In this document: positions 13,021-26,205 of the stretch, piece by piece
Layout of the letters: each line of letters begins with the position of its first letter
Position numbering within the stretch: the stretch's first letter is position 1
Origin: Progne subis subis
Taxonomy: Eukaryota; Chordata; Aves; Passeriformes; Hirundinidae
Assembly (NCBI GenBank): GCA_022316685.1
Contig: JAKJHU010000026.1
Coordinates: 5,394,501 to 5,458,500, forward strand
DNA: 64,000 bases
Direction: 5' to 3'
Position numbers and translations under genes: made by a program
The notes under the pieces: generated by a model
What the model saw: the letters and a program-made list of their open reading frames with translations, nothing else
Database searches by the model: none
Told to the model about the DNA's origin: nothing

Positions 13021-13979
13021 CCCAGATAACTTGAATTTGCTTGTTAACTGAAAGCTAAGTGTAATTTGCATCACTATTAGTTTTGATCTTTTGTTACTTG
13101 AATGTGACTGCTGATTTATTTCATGTCCCACACAGTATTTTCTTCCTCATCCAAGTACTCAAATGATAAATGTAAATCAAGGAATTTCGACAAGGTTTTG
13201 ATATTACTATTGTTAATTATTATATTTACAGTTTTGAAAAGCATATCCTTTCCCATAAAAACTGTACTGATACAAGGTAGCACATAGGATGACAGCAAAG
13301 CAAACAGAAGGTGATAGATGTGGTCTCTCTACTCTCTGGTGACTGTACTCCATGTAAATGAAGGTTTACTCTCATTATTAGCTCTGTACCAAGTGGGTCT
13401 TTAAAACCCTAGAGATGAGCTCCTTTTCAGTTGTGGTTTTTGGTTTTTTTTCTTCTCACTATACATTAAAAAAAAGCCATTTCACTAGAAATGGAGGTGT
13501 AAGGGGAGGTCTCCCTGAGCAGGAAAGAAGAAAATTGCTGCCTGGTGATGGTGGACATATGGGAAAGAAAACAACTTGGTCTCTTGGGCTGTCAGCCAAG
13601 CATGTGTTGCAGAGAGCCTTTGCCATAAAATGCTACAATGTATTCCTAGCCTATTACTCAGACATCTTTCTTGTCATGATTGCACTTGTTATCCCAATAT
13701 ACCAGCACTGCTTAAAATCATAAAATGTATCACAGCCCTTTTGGCAGAAATTCACACTGTGCTACCTGAGGCAGCTCAAATGGCATGGCATCATCCAGGT
13801 GGGAGAACACACTTTTTAGAACATTATGATCTGGCCTTTGGGATTGAAAGTCTTTTGACAAGTTAATTTGTGTATGAAACAACAGCTATTCTATTGTAGA
13901 AGGCGCTTGGTTTTGGATCAACAGATTCTCAATCATTGGATTACTTTGAGTATTTTTTAATATAATATTTTTCTTTTGG

Positions 13980-14046
13980 ATTTTTTTTTAATGTATGTTT
14001 TGTTTTGTTTTGTTGTGGTTTTTTTTTTGTTGTGTGTGGTTTTTTT
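13980..14046. repeat. T/G-rich low-complexity tract
   Basis: The tract includes TTTTG pentamers, TTGTGG units and T runs. It is simple sequence with no attached element recognised. Confidence 0.75.
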
Positions 14047-15475
14047 CCTTATTAGTGAACTGTGAACCCAACAACTTGTTCTTACTTTATTAAAATTTCC
14101 ACCTTATTATTATTTTTCCATATCTTCCCTTTTCCCTTTCACCACAGTCATACAGATCTCCATTTTTATCACCTTTTTTTCACACTTTATTTCACTTTTT
14201 TCCAAAGAAAATATGTAACGTCTACTATATTTGAGTAAAATTAGTATAAAATTAATGTATCCAATTAAAAATCTTAGCAAAGATGATTACAAAGACAACA
14301 AAGTTGTAGTTGAAGATCAAAAGGGGAAGAAAATGAATCTTTAACTGCAAAACAATATAGCATTTTGAAAAAAAAAAAAAAAAATCTTACATCAAGAGAC
14401 TTGAAAAAATGGAACTCCTAGAAAAATATAAAAAAGCCCCAATCATTGACATAAAGATTTTAAAAACTTAACTTTAAAATATGTGACTCAAAGCCAAGTA
14501 AGTTGCATGTCCCCTACATTTTCTGGTGTAAGAAAACACGTACAAAGAAGAAATACGTGAAAGTTTAATCAACAAGAAGGTGTTAAGCAAGAAAAAAATA
14601 AAGTTAAAATTACTTCAGTAAAGATCTTTCAGACAGGTTGGCTAATGAAGACAAACCCACAACAGCAACACTTTAACAACTGTTGCATCAATTTGTCAAT
14701 AGGTTGACAATTTGTGGTGCTATACAAGATGTTCCACCTGGATATGTCCTATACTTACCTGGATTTACCCAGGACAAAATTCAAATATAACCTACTCAAC
14801 ATTTTGCAAATTATTTTTGTTAATCGGTTATAATTATACAGCAGGTGAGGTCACATATTCTGTATAAAAAAACCCTTATTTTTTTCCAGTTTATAATTAT
14901 CCAATTATATTGCTTTTAGAGAGTTCTATTTTATAGATATAAACTTTAGCTGTAAGGTTAGAAGAGCAATATAAATATATGTTAATCTCAGTAAAGGAAC
15001 TAAAGGACCTTAAGATAAGGTCACAGCTCTTAAGTTTCACCATAAAGCTCTTGAAATGCTGTTACTGTAAACATCTAATTCCAAAATAATACAGGAAACT
15101 TGTGTTCTTAAACTCATGTTGCTTCTGGAATGGATTTTGCTGTATTCTTAGATGCTTTTGCAAAGAAAAAAATCCTGACACTGAAAAGGCAGAGTGATTT
15201 CAATATCTGAAGATTGCTCATAAAATGATTTTCTGGTATAGTCTAAGGACTACAAGTTAACAAATTATTCTAGCTATTGTGAAAACATGTGAATATGCAA
15301 CAAAAAAACTCCTTGTAAATAGTGGAAATGTAATCATTGGGACTAGCTCACTGCAGAAGCAGAAACTTCTGACTTCAAAATTAATTGCTCTTAGATGTGA
15401 AAGTTTAACTGTAGAGCTACTTGTATACTTGAACAAGAATTAAAAATAAGACAAACCATAAACACAAACAATCAA

Positions 15476-16376
15476 AGAATCACAGAATATTCTGGGATGG
15501 GAGACCCACAAAAATCATGCAAGTCCAACTCCTGTCCTGGCACAGGACACATCAAGAGTCACACCATGGGACCAGGAGTAATGTCCAAATGCTTCTTGAA
15601 CTCTGTTGAGCTAGTGAACTCTGTGACCATTTCCTTGGGGAGTCTGTTCCAGTGCTCAACCACCCCTAGGTGAAAAATCTTTTTGTAATATCAATCTAAA
15701 CCTGCCCTGATACAGCTTCAAGCCATTCCTTCAGGTCCTGTCACTGTCACCACAGAGAACAGATCAGTGTCTGCCCCTCCTCTCCCTCTCACTGTTGAGA
15801 GGAATTGTAGTTTGCACTATGGTCTCCCTTCAGTCTTCTCTTCTCTAGGCTGAACAGACCAAGTGACCTCAGCTGCTCTTCATACGGCTTCTCTTCAAGG
15901 CACTTCACACTTTCTGCCCTCCTCTGGATGTTCTCTAACAGCTTAATGTTTTTCTTATGCTGTAACACCCAAACCTGCCCCCAGCACCTGAGGTGAGGTT
16001 GCCCCAGTGCAGAGCAAAGCGGGACAATCCCCTCCCTTGCCCTGCTGCCCACGCTGTGTCTGATGCCCCCCAGGACAGGGTTGGCCCTCCTGGCTGCCAG
16101 GACACTGCTGGCTCATGTTCACCTTGCCCTCAACCAGGACCCCCAGGTCCCTTTCCATTGCACTGCTTTCCGACCTCTCATTCCCCAGTCTGTCTGTACA
16201 TCCAGGGTGGTCCCATCTCAGGTGCAGAATCTGCCATTTCTCTTTATTGAAGTTCATAAGGTTGGTGATTGCCCAGCCCTTCAGCTTGTCCAGGTCTCTC
16301 TGCAAGGCCTCCCTGCCTTGGGGGAAGTCAACAGCTCCTCCCAATTTTGCATCATTTACAAACTTACTCATTATCC
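15476..16376 (-). mobile_element. CR1 LINE fragment, about 0.9 kb, minus strand
   Basis: The left edge reads AAGAATCACAGAATATTCTG, followed by 'gggatgggagaccc' and 'tgcaagtccaactcctg', the reverse complement of a CR1 3' end whose sense form ends in a 'CAGAATATTCTGTGATTC'-like sequence. The body continues to 16376 through the 3' UTR and the last third of ORF2. It is 5'-truncated inside ORF2, just upstream of the reverse transcriptase thumb. The 'ggatatt' style of 3' end suggests a different CR1 subfamily from the copies near 32 kb. It is flanked on both sides by unique AT-rich DNA. Confidence 0.93.
15789..16371 (-). pseudogene. CR1 ORF2 C-terminal remnant, frameshifted
   Basis: Two overlapping minus-strand frames together cover the ORF2 C-terminus. 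The first, entered at 16371, contains SKFVNDAKLGGAVD, LQRDLDKLKGWA, NLMNFNKEKWQILHL, ERDLGVLVEGKVNMSQQC and then loses the family pattern. The second frame resumes it by 16052 with [46 protein letters not shown]. The switch point is about 16050-16120, so at least one frameshift has occurred. The catalytic reverse transcriptase motif FADD is replaced or missing (FVNDAKLGG occupies the start of that block). Not functional. Confidence 0.87.
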
Positions 16377-18149
16377 CAAACCTATTATTTTTTTATTGTT
16401 TTGTGCTGAATATTTTCTTAGAAAAAAGAATTTTGAAATAAAAAAGGGTTACCCATATATATTAAATTTTTCACAGTAATGGATATGTACAGTAATCCCT
16501 TACCTTCAGCTTAACCACTGGACAGATTATAAATTTGTGGTGGTAAGGAAAATCATAATATATGCTTTATGTATAAGGATATTTGTTAGGAGAAAAATAA
16601 ATAATTTAGGAATAAACAGTAAAAATGAGGAAAGAATTTTGGAGGTGAATGAACCTGCCATAATTACTGTGGAACATTTCATTCATTTATCATACTTCTT
16701 CCAGTGCTCAGTTAGCAATTTAGATAAATCAACTATGAATCATGAACTCAATTCAACTTCTAAGTTATTTAGAGAATTAAGCAAACAATGATCAGCTACA
16801 CTGTTACTTTGAGGTTTTCAGATCATTAGAATTTACCCATTGAACTGATAAGACAATGTTATAACAAGTTATGAATCTTTGTAGAAATCACCTGTTGATG
16901 GAAAGGGGTGGGAGGAGGCACACTTAGGTCTCATTAGAATGATGTCACACTAGTGATGATTAGTGCTCAGCTAAAACTACAGCTCCTAGCACTGACTGTG
17001 GAAGTTGACTTTTCCTACTAGTATAAAGCAGACCATGGGATGTTTCTGTACCAAACAGCCATATTTTAAAGGCGTGATTCAGACAAATGCTGAACGAGAG
17101 GACATTAAAAGCCTGTATTTTCCAATGTTAGCAGCATTTTGTCACTGCCGAGTTTGCCTGAGCATAGCAATCTATTTTCACTGCTGTCATGTTGTCTGTC
17201 ATTTTGTGATAGCTGTCTCTCATGCTCTCCCCTCAGAGCATGCGACACTAAAAGCTTTTGCTGATAGTCAGATTGGTGGCAAAACAGAATGCATAAACCC
17301 AAAGCTTTTAAAGTTTCATTGTGAATCAACCCAAAATCTGAACTCTGATATATAGCAGTCACATATAGTTAAATCTTCCTCTGATGGACAACCTTAATGT
17401 CTGCTGAAGAACTGAGTGATGATTGAAAGGAAAAAAATTGTCCCATCTAACCATGATGTAGACAAGTATTCTTGAACTAATCTCCTTTTATAGACATCAG
17501 AGATCAATACAGCCTATTGTATCTGAGTCATAATTTCATAATAAATCAGGTGCTTAAAGCAGGACAGAAATTTTTAATTCTGCCTTGTGCTTATCAAGTA
17601 AAAAATAAGGTCAAAAAAATTAGTGGCTATAGGTAATTCTAGTTGAGGTAAATACATGGACAGTAATTTTTATCTTGAGAAACACAGACTCATTGGCCTG
17701 CTTGTTTTTGCAGCAAATTTACTCCCAATCCCTTCATTTTATCCATTGTAATAAACTCACTGTAAACTACTTTTTCTAATTCATTAGCTCCAAAGCTATT
17801 AAATTAGTCTGGAAAAAAGCCCTAATTATTATTGAAACTCACCACAACAATGCTCAAGGGCTCAACCTTGAGGATTATCCTTGGAGGGGCATCCCCACTT
17901 CAAGACAGGAAACTTCAGAGGCACACTCCAAGGAGGAATGTGTTAGAGGAACCTAACTTAGAGAAGGGGACTGGACTTTAATAGGATTGACTGCCAGTCA
18001 TAGGTCTCCACATCAACCTAGCAGCTTATCTGCCGAATCCTTGCTTCCCTATCAAAATATTGATTTGGAATTGATAAGCCATGCTGGTTTTAGCATAATT
18101 CAACACCAAAAGTAGCACATGAACCCTCTATCAACCCACTGCTGATACC

Positions 18150-18290
18150 TTGTAAAATAGGGCATTTTGTGAGCTGTTTGACCACATTCCAAGGCAAAAC
18201 ATCCTATTAGAAGCAGACCCTACTTTAAGCAGCAGGTTGTATTAGAGACCTCCTGAGGTCCCTCCAACCTGAGTGATCTTACATGACCAT
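18150..18290 (+). mobile_element. CR1 3'-end fragment, plus strand
   Basis: The block 'aagcagaccctactttaagc' then 'agcaggttgtattagagacc' then 'tcctgaggtccctccaacct' follows the CR1 3' UTR order (GCAGACCCTGCTTTGAGCAGG, GGTTGGACTAGATGACC, TCCTGAGGTCCCTTCCAACC). After it the terminal octamers are degraded ('gagtgatcttacatgacc'). Only the last 100-140 bp of an element remain, so the insertion is old and strongly 5'-truncated. Confidence 0.75.
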
Positions 18291-18736
18291 GTCCTATGAC
18301 CTTGTCACACTATTACCATATTCAATGTCTAAAAGTACCATACGAAGCACTGCCAAAAAACCATAACCATAACCTGATGCCAAAAACATCAGTCACACCA
18401 CCAAAACTTGAATCACCTTCCAGAGGCATCAGACTCTCAAGAATTATTTCTGCTGCGCTGCTATTTCAATAGTATCCTCTTGAGATGTAAATGTTTTCCT
18501 AAAATAAATGTCATCAATTCTCATAACAGACAGAGTATATCCCCAGCAATCTCCTCCAGGTTTATATTCCATTTCTTCAAAAGTCAGCAAAGTATTTTAG
18601 ATATCACCTGCTATTATTTTTACACAGGTATCTATTTCCTACTGCTGACTCATATTCAGATTCTTGCAAAGTACTGAGGATGTCACAGTTTTGTGCTGTA
18701 CCCCCTCATCCATGAAATAAAGAAACTTTGTATTCT

Positions 18737-18775
18737 TTCCTTTTCTTTTTTTTTTTCTTTTTTTTTTTTTTTTTC
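18737..18775. repeat. T-rich tract with scattered C
   Basis: T homopolymers are interrupted by three C bases. Simple sequence. Confidence 0.8.
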
Positions 18776-21230
18776 TCAGCAAAAAATTTTAGAAAGCTTA
18801 ACTATTGTAGTCATGCATTGCTAAGCATGAAATAATTCTAGGTTTTTAATTTCAGAACTGGCTCTCACAGTATTTATAACAACTAACTTCCTATGGGAAT
18901 TATACCATCTCATTCCTTGGGAAAAACAAGTATTTTGAAGGGAAATGAGACTTGAGGAAGCTGAACATTAATTTAAACAGTGGTAGGTGTATGAGACATC
19001 TGAAGAATTTGTAATGTTAAGTTTCTGACAGGAGAGGATTAATAAAGGAGCAAGGGGTGAAAGGAGTATGATTAATAGTTTCACATGACTAATTCATTAC
19101 ATTGTGTATGATGCTGTTACATATTGCCTTGCAGGTTCTTTTGGAATATAGGCACATTTTTAATTCTGAAGAAAGTGCTGTGCCGTGCAGTTTTCTGCTG
19201 CAATTGCTGTACCTACCCTGTCTTGAACTTGGAAACTTTTACTTTTCCTCAGCCTGCTAAAGTGACGATACTGGAGACACAATTACTCCCCAGGAATATT
19301 CTATTGAAATTTATGAACAAGATTACATCCACGTACCATATGCTGACTTCTTTCATTCAAGAGCCAACACATACGTGCAGTAGAGGAGCATATCCCAACA
19401 AAATACCAGGTCAACAGCTTCCATTTTATTCCAAATTCAAGCTTCTCAGGATCTGTTTCCCCACAGGACACAGTAAGGAGTAGGGGACCAGTGTCATAGC
19501 ATATGTGTCCATCTTACTTACTGGGAAAAATTAAATACTTAACCATTTGCAACCGGGAGCCAGAATTTTATATATATTCTTCCTCCCTCATATATTTAGA
19601 AGCCAAATAGGAGTCTCTTTCAACCAAAAGATTTTCTTGTCTGAATGACTCTGCAATTTTATGTACAGTTTGGAGTCTTTACATGAACTTAAACTCACCA
19701 GTCCTAAATGGTGGAGAATTTATGAGAAGCAGCCACCATCATTACAGTTTCTATTTAAGGAGAAGAAATAATGAAAAGTAAATTAGCATTTTTGGAGCTA
19801 GGTCCTTTCACTTTTTTAAAAGTATGCATTTATGTTTTGCAAATGCTACATTCTTTTTTTTTTTTTTAAATTGAAACACACTTAAACTATTTGATAAAAG
19901 CAATTTGATAAAATATTAATGGAACTGAATAATAATTGGAAGCTATTTAGCTAGGTTTTTTGCTAGATGGTCTAGAAATCAGAATCCTATGACTGAATAA
20001 AATTCCATTGATTTAAGAAAATCAGTATGCTTCTCATGGGGAAAAAAGCACTTACAAAATCCAGTATACATATATAATGGCTGAGTGCAGTGGATATGGA
20101 TGAAGGTAAAATCAGGTGGTAGAGAGTTGAGATCAGTGAAGGAAGCAAAGGACACTACAAATAAATTACTAATAAATAAAATAGGGGCCACAGAGCCTTA
20201 TGTGTATTTAAAGAGTCAGAAATAAAATTAATCAACATACTTAAAGTGACCCTCTAGATAAAAATACTAGATACATTTCAAGCAAATGGTAGATTTCTTT
20301 TCAGCGGGCTTTTGTTGTTGATTTTTTAATGTAAGTTGGAAAGAGAAGTGATGTTATATCAGAGGATGGATACACAGCTGCAACTCAGATGCTGGGAAAT
20401 TGCTTCCAGATTCCTTACTCCCATACAGACTGCTTCCAGAGGCAGTGTGGAGCAGAAATACCAAGGTTCAACAGAACTTGTCACAGTAACCAAGTTTAAA
20501 GTGGAAGACAGGTAAGGGTTTCCATATGTATTAAAAGATAAATGAAGGGATCAGTGTGATAACAGCTTGTCAGCTGATATTGATCTTGGGTGAAATATTA
20601 AATGGCTGATACAAGATTATTAATTAAAAAATAAGTCAAGTACTAAAGAACTATAGTATTAAAACATAATCAATGAGAGGAACATTTCTTAATAATATTT
20701 TTGATCAAGATATACCTGGCAAGTCCAACAGGTTCCATGTCCTGTTGTTTATTCAAAACCTTGCTGACCAACTCATCGTAGCATAATATTTAAATTTAAA
20801 AAAAAAAAAAAAAAGTGTCAAATAAGTAGATTAAAAAGCTGATAAATACTCCCTTAAGATTCTCATAACAAGGATTAATAATCAAAGAGAGTGTCATGCC
20901 AGCAGGATTGCATAAAATTTCAAAACTGTCCATAATTACAAGATTCTGCCTTGATGAAATATTTATGTAGGTGTAAAAATCTCTTTTTCTCAAATACCAA
21001 GAATAACAAAATCACAGTGACTGTTCAAGGTCACTCTGGATGATCTAGCCAATTAAATCACTTTGAAATATGAAGTATAAGAAACCAAGAAATACAAAGG
21101 ACTTAAAATACAAATCCAAAATATCTTACCAATACTCATTTTAGGAGTTCCATCTTTGTATTACTTTTCTACAAGTCCACACTGGCTGTGGCAATTTCTC
21201 ATACCAACTGTCTCAAATGCTGATTTTATA

Positions 21231-21254
21231 CAAACACACACACACGTACGCACA
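21231..21254. repeat. Short (CA)n microsatellite
   Basis: About seven CA units are followed by an interrupted GTACGCACA tail. It is short and probably not highly mutable. Confidence 0.7.
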
Positions 21255-21835
21255 GTGTAAAGACATCTGGAATCAAGACTGGCTGGAGCTGGAAATGTAA
21301 TATTGTAATCAGAATATTCCCATTCCCTGAGACCAGGACAAACCAGTAAACTTTTGGAAAATTTGCTTAGAATTCGCCAGATAAAATTTGAAAGATAGAG
21401 ACATGTACCTATATTGAATTAAACTTTCCAAATAATTAACAATACACTAATTCAAATGCACTTCCAGAACTAAAATTTACAATGTCCAATTCATGATGAA
21501 TGTTAACTATACATTCCACATATCTTTGCAGCCCTATTTGTGTAAAACCAGCAGATGTGTAGCTGTCATTCCTGATCATATTTCCCATACAGCATAACTC
21601 ACTCAGTAGCTTATTTGCAAGAGTCAGTATCAAACTATTTTCCAGTTTCTGCAATCCATTTCCATAGCTATGTTTGTCTAAATCCTCCGTTCTATTGATG
21701 AAATGTCATTATTTGTTATTAATATATTGTGGTGGTTTCAGGCAGATCTTGGGAGAAATCCTCCCAAGGAGCCCCCCTCCCCTCCCCCAACCCGTTCGGG
21801 AAAAGACTTCCTCAGAGAGAAGTGGAAAAAACCTG

Positions 21836-21841
21836 TTTATT
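21836..21841 (-). terminator. LTR polyadenylation signal AATAAA (family A copy 1)
   Basis: AATAAA lies on the minus strand within TTTAATAAACAGG-like context, followed by a T-rich GGTTTTTTCCACTTC element. It would define the R/U5 boundary of this LTR. The same hexamer sits at 35838-35843 in copy 2. Confidence 0.75.
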
Positions 21842-22091
21842 AAACAAGCAAAGCACTCCCAGCACAATACCCGATGACAAGAGCTTCGTGCCGCTTACGG
21901 AGGGATAACGAACTTAAAGAAAGTCTCCTCTTGAAGATCGTCCATGTGCTCCACCGCTCCATCTCCACTGGCGCTGGGAGAAAAGGAGATGTGCAGGGCT
22001 GGTGTTGGTGGGGTGGGTCTCCTGTGGAGGCCCCCGGTGCTTCCCCAGGTCCTTAGTCCGGAGAGGTTGGAACAGTTCCGAGGAGAGGGCA

Positions 22092-22138
22092 AAAAAGAAA
22101 AAAAGGCAAGAAAAAAAAGGGAAAAAAAAAAAAAGAAG
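22092..22138. repeat. A/G-rich tract inside LTR
   Basis: A runs of 4-12 are broken by G or GG. The equivalent position in copy 2 (about 36092-36146) is also A/G-rich, while in the related LTR at 42403 it is A/C-rich. The tract is a fixed but fast-changing part of this LTR group. Confidence 0.75.
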
Positions 22139-23392
22139 CAAAATGCTTCAGCTATTCTACAGCGTCTAACTACGCTAGCACTAAACTAACTAACTGCCAG
22201 GGAAAAAAACAACAGAGCTTCTTTCGTCTTGCAGTGTTCCAACACCCCCGCTTCAAGGTCACTCCAAGGAGCAGTGTTTTCCTGGGGAAAAACAAACTGC
22301 ACTTCCCTCCCCTTTGCACCCAATTGACGATTGGGGGATACACAGTCACCCTAGGACATATACATTCAGTTTACTTTGAAGTAGAGAGTCTAAATCACAG
22401 ACAAATAGGTTCCTTAAGCTCCCCAGAGAAGTGATAAATTCTTGCTACTATCTCTGAAATCAGACTTCTTAGGAATGTTAAAATCAGATTAATGTAATAG
22501 CAAAATGGCACACATTTGCTGTGTATACCATCTGTGCATCTGTAACTTTTTTACCCTTCTTGAGAATATTTGTTTTTTGCATGGGCTACAGCACAGACAC
22601 AAGACATCAGGATATTAACCAGCAGCAGAAATCTGCTCTGACTAAATTAAAAAGTCCAGCTCCACGCACCACCCTTTCCCACCATCTGATTTCACCAAGA
22701 AGAACATGATCATAACAAGTTTAGTGAAACGTGACTATTGTTCAACCATTTCCTTCCTATCATGTCAGGACAGAATGAATAGGAAGCAATGAGAACACAC
22801 ACACTTAATGATTCCCCAGGATATTCTATAGATTCCAGTAGTTTGTGGCTCAGACTTCAAGGGACAAAGGGATAACTACAAGCACCAGTTCTTTGTTTTC
22901 CTAATCATTTTTTGAGCCACTGAGGAAGGAAGTTTCTTTCTATAAAATCATATTAACTCTAAGATATTCTATTAATCTATGTTTACTAATTTTACTTTTT
23001 GGAAGTTTCCAATAATTAGGTCTCTTAGAGGTCTTTGTTAAAACAGACTCCAGCATTGCCACTTCTGCCACTTGCTGGCCTGTAATAGCGCATCAGTTTT
23101 ATGTTGGGGATAGCTGAACTACTTACTAATTGTGTTAAAAAGTTTTGATTTAAATTAGAACTTTGTGGCAAATATAATCTGATCATCACAATCTCTATTT
23201 GCTCATTTTCTCATTTGTTCATGTTCCATATTTTTTCTACCAAATAATTTAACAGATTGTTTAACAGACTAAATCCAGGATTTCTGTGCAAGAAGTTCCC
23301 AAGCTTTTCAGTGATGAACAGTAATGCAAAAAACCAGGCCAAGCAAATAAAAAACCCTCCTCACATAATTTCTCTGCTTTGGCTTTAAGTCC

Positions 23393-23415
23393 TTTTTTTT
23401 TTTTTTTTTTTTTTT
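23393..23415. repeat. Poly-T tract (23 T)
   Basis: Uninterrupted T homopolymer followed by CCCC. It generates a Lys-rich minus-strand frame. Confidence 0.9.
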
Positions 23416-24851
23416 CCCCTTGATCATCAATTAGCTTTACACACTCTTTCCTAGCTCTTTTCATTCTGAGGTTTTTGGAGATTTATTACCGCATTTTATG
23501 TTTAAGAGAACTTATTCCTCAGACAATTTGGAGTTTGCCTCAATATATATTTTGCATAAAACTTCCTAGAGTTTCTGATCCTTTTTATTTTCTCTTTGCT
23601 TTGATTTACATGCACAAATTTGAAGACAAATTACACATCCAGACCTAGCACTTCAAACAAGTATTTCAATCCTTAGTATTCAGGTCCTTAGTATTTCCTA
23701 CTGCATGTTGACACTTTCTTAAAACTATTTCCAAAGACTTAATTTACACTTCACTCGAAAAAACAAAACCAAAGCATTCAAAAACTCAGAAATATATTTG
23801 CATTCCTTTAAAGTCTACACTATTCAGTGGATAAAGTTAGAAGTTGAGGGCATTTTGTTATAAGAATATACTTAAGGTAAATTAATAGATTATTAACCAT
23901 GATCAAAACAGACAAAGAAGTTACGACTGCTTCGATGTGGGATGTTGTATTTCTAAACTAGATTGCTTAGATTTCTTTCATGGATTTTTTCTTGGTTTAA
24001 AGGACAAGTACTCTAGATATCACAACCACATAACAATCTCATGACATATGCACATTACCTAAGCAATGTGAATTGTGCAATTTATAAAGATATTTCAAAG
24101 GGTTTCCAAATTAGCTCAAATTTCAGTATAAGGCTTCATCGATGTAACATTTTTATGGGGCTAAATCCCAGATGGAAATATCCCAGGCATGGAGCAATGT
24201 TTTTTTTATATACCCTTTCATATGTTTTGTTTTTATATCCCTTTCCAGATCTCAGTTTTCCTTCATTACACAGCATAAAGCCACAGAGAGGTATTTGTTT
24301 AGTTGCAGTTATCTGAAGTATATCTCTACAGGCAGCACAGACATGTTGCCTGTGGTGCCCTGGTTTGTACTGTGCCATAACAGCATCACAGAACAACTGT
24401 ACGCTCACACATCATGGCCCCAGTGTAAAACAAAGGCACCAATTGGAAATGCCATCATTTCATTCTGAGGCTAGAAAATATCTCTTGCCATAGCTGTCAC
24501 AGCAAGAGCTGACAGATCAGCCTGCCACATCTGCTCTCAGAGAGGTTGTTGCATTTGCCAGTGCTGCTATGTTTCTGCCATGCAGTCAGTGTTGGATAAA
24601 GAGGAAGCAGTGGAGCTGCTTAATAGAAGCACTTCATGTAACACGTGAGCTATTTATCAGCTCAGGCAATGCCAGCAGGAAGGTTCCAGCCTCATATTTA
24701 CCCTTTTCCCAATATAACCATCCTTATTGTTTGGCAAACACCAACATTCCAAGGGAAGGAAACCAAAGAAATGGCAGTAGGAGGGAAGCATCTTTAGGGT
24801 AACAGACCTTCCTGGAAGCCAGGCATTGGTGAGAGGGCTGAGATTTGGGCA

Positions 24852-24884
24852 AGATATATAGATATAGATATAGATATATATATG
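24852..24884. repeat. (GATATA)n / (AT)n microsatellite
   Basis: About four GATATA-type units pass into an AT run. Simple sequence. Confidence 0.85.
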
Positions 24885-26177
24885 TAACACTGAACATATA
24901 TGTTTTATTTCAGGATTGCATTGTATACATTATTCCACAGAGAATACTTGAGATTGTACAGTATAGATTTATCTTTCATTTGAAAACTTATCTAAAACAT
25001 CTTAAGGTACAAACTTGTCTTTGTCAGAGGATGAGTTAAAATAGAGGTGTTATACTAACACCTTTATATTAAAAGTGGTTGTGGTTTGGTTTTGTTTTGT
25101 TTTTTAGTTTACAGACAGGAAAGGAAAAAAAAAAATCCAACAATCAAAAAAAACCCACCAAAACCCCAAGGAATTTTGAGCTTGTTTCATAAATCTTAAA
25201 AAAATGTGAAGAGAGTATTTTAATCCTTCTAAAAGAACCACGATAAACTTTTTTATAGTAAAAGCAAGGGGAATTTTTTTTTTTTTTTAAAAAGAAAATT
25301 GAACTGTCAGAAACAATCCACAATAAAGCCACCAAACTCTGGACATACAATTCTGTAAATATATTCCAGTTCTGAAAGAAGAAGGGGTATAGTCTCATTT
25401 CTGCTCACCTCAAGTACTGCATGTGGGGCTTATCATACAGCAGTTATCCTCAGCTCTGAATCACTCAGTAGTTGGAGAGATGGCAGAGCAGAAACTCTAA
25501 GGTTTTGCTGCTTTGTACATTTATTTCATTATTTTATGAGCCAGAAATAGATTTCTTTCAGCTTATTGGTTGAGTTATTCTCCAAAGATAATCGAGTGAT
25601 GTCTCATTGGTTCAAAGGAAAGGTAGGGAACTTCCCTGGAGAGAGAAGTAAATTAAATTTCATATCTTTGGCATTAATAAAAGACATTTTGAACTACTGT
25701 TCCTATTTTTCCACCCATTTGACTGTACTGTAGGAAGAGAAGCAATGATAGCAACTTTTTCCTTCTCTTGGTAGCTCAGTTTTTTACGAAATATATAGAC
25801 AGCTGAAACATACCATAAAAATACATAAATGAGCCTTTTAATAAAGCAGTGTTCCTATTTTTTATGTGCACATGTGTTTACTCCATCCTACAATAATTCT
25901 GAGTTTACACTTTTGGCAAGATGTGTATCATTATATCTTGGTCCTGTAACTAGAGAAAATTAAATGCACAGTAGAAAGAATTCTGACCTACACATCCTAC
26001 ATTCATCTCAGAAACAGGTAAGAGCAAACAAAAATAGGAACCTCAATTCAAACCATGAACAAAGATCAATGATAAATCAATAGCAGAGTAACTGTGGTGA
26101 ACCATCCATAATTATAATTTAACTAGTGTTCCAGGCAATTCTGTTCTCCTGAAAATTACTATGTATGTTTTTGATAG

Positions 26178-26205
26178 GTGGAGGTGTAACTGTGGAGGTG
26201 TAACT
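26178..26205 (+). repeat. Perfect 14-bp tandem duplication
   Basis: GTGGAGGTGTAACT occurs twice with no spacer and no mismatch (26178-26191 and 26192-26205). The perfect identity suggests a recent event. Confidence 0.9.

Larger units (their letters stand above)
5641..15475. other. Mostly unique non-coding DNA
   Basis: About 10 kb with no supported gene. The longest frame (minus, 10355-10867, 170 codons) has no domain, signal peptide or codon pattern I recognise, and its Met is not supported by context. A GC-rich patch at 6800-7240 stands out and is discussed in the findings. A small CR1 3' end probably lies at 12535-12600. Simple repeats at 11510, 12362, 12411, 13006 and 13980 are listed separately. 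Confidence 0.55.
16377..21727. other. Unique non-coding DNA
   Basis: Apart from a small CR1 3' end at 18150-18290 and short T- or A-rich tracts (18737-18775, 20798-20813), I see no gene or repeat. Frames such as plus 17005-17355 (116 codons) and plus 19124-19483 (119 codons) have no recognised family, no splice-bounded exon structure and composition typical of the surrounding DNA. Confidence 0.55.
21728..22358 (-). mobile_element. Solo LTR, family A copy 1
   Basis: The plus-strand ends are TGTGGTGGTTTCAG at the left and AGTCACCCTAGGACA at the right. On the minus strand the element therefore runs from TGTCCTAGGGTGACT to CTGAAACCACCACA, with the TG...CA ends of a retroviral LTR. The minus strand has an AATAAA at 21841-21836. 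Flanking 5-mers are TATAT (left) and TATAC (right), one mismatch apart, consistent with an aged target duplication. No primer-binding site or polypurine tract adjoins it, so it is a solo LTR formed by LTR-LTR recombination. It is about 96% identical by eye to the copy at 35730 over the first 370 bases (14 differences). Open frames inside it are chance frames. Confidence 0.9.

Noticed and set aside
17005..17355. 116-codon plus-strand frame that looked like a possible exon
   Set aside because: Cys/His-rich but matching no zinc-binding pattern I recognise. No convincing splice acceptor and donor pair, and an overlapping minus-strand frame is also open.
25405..25440. CR1-like words (cacctcaagtactgcatgtg)
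   Set aside because: It matches one CR1 block (CACCTTGAGTACTGTGTGCA), but neither neighbouring CR1 block is present on either side.
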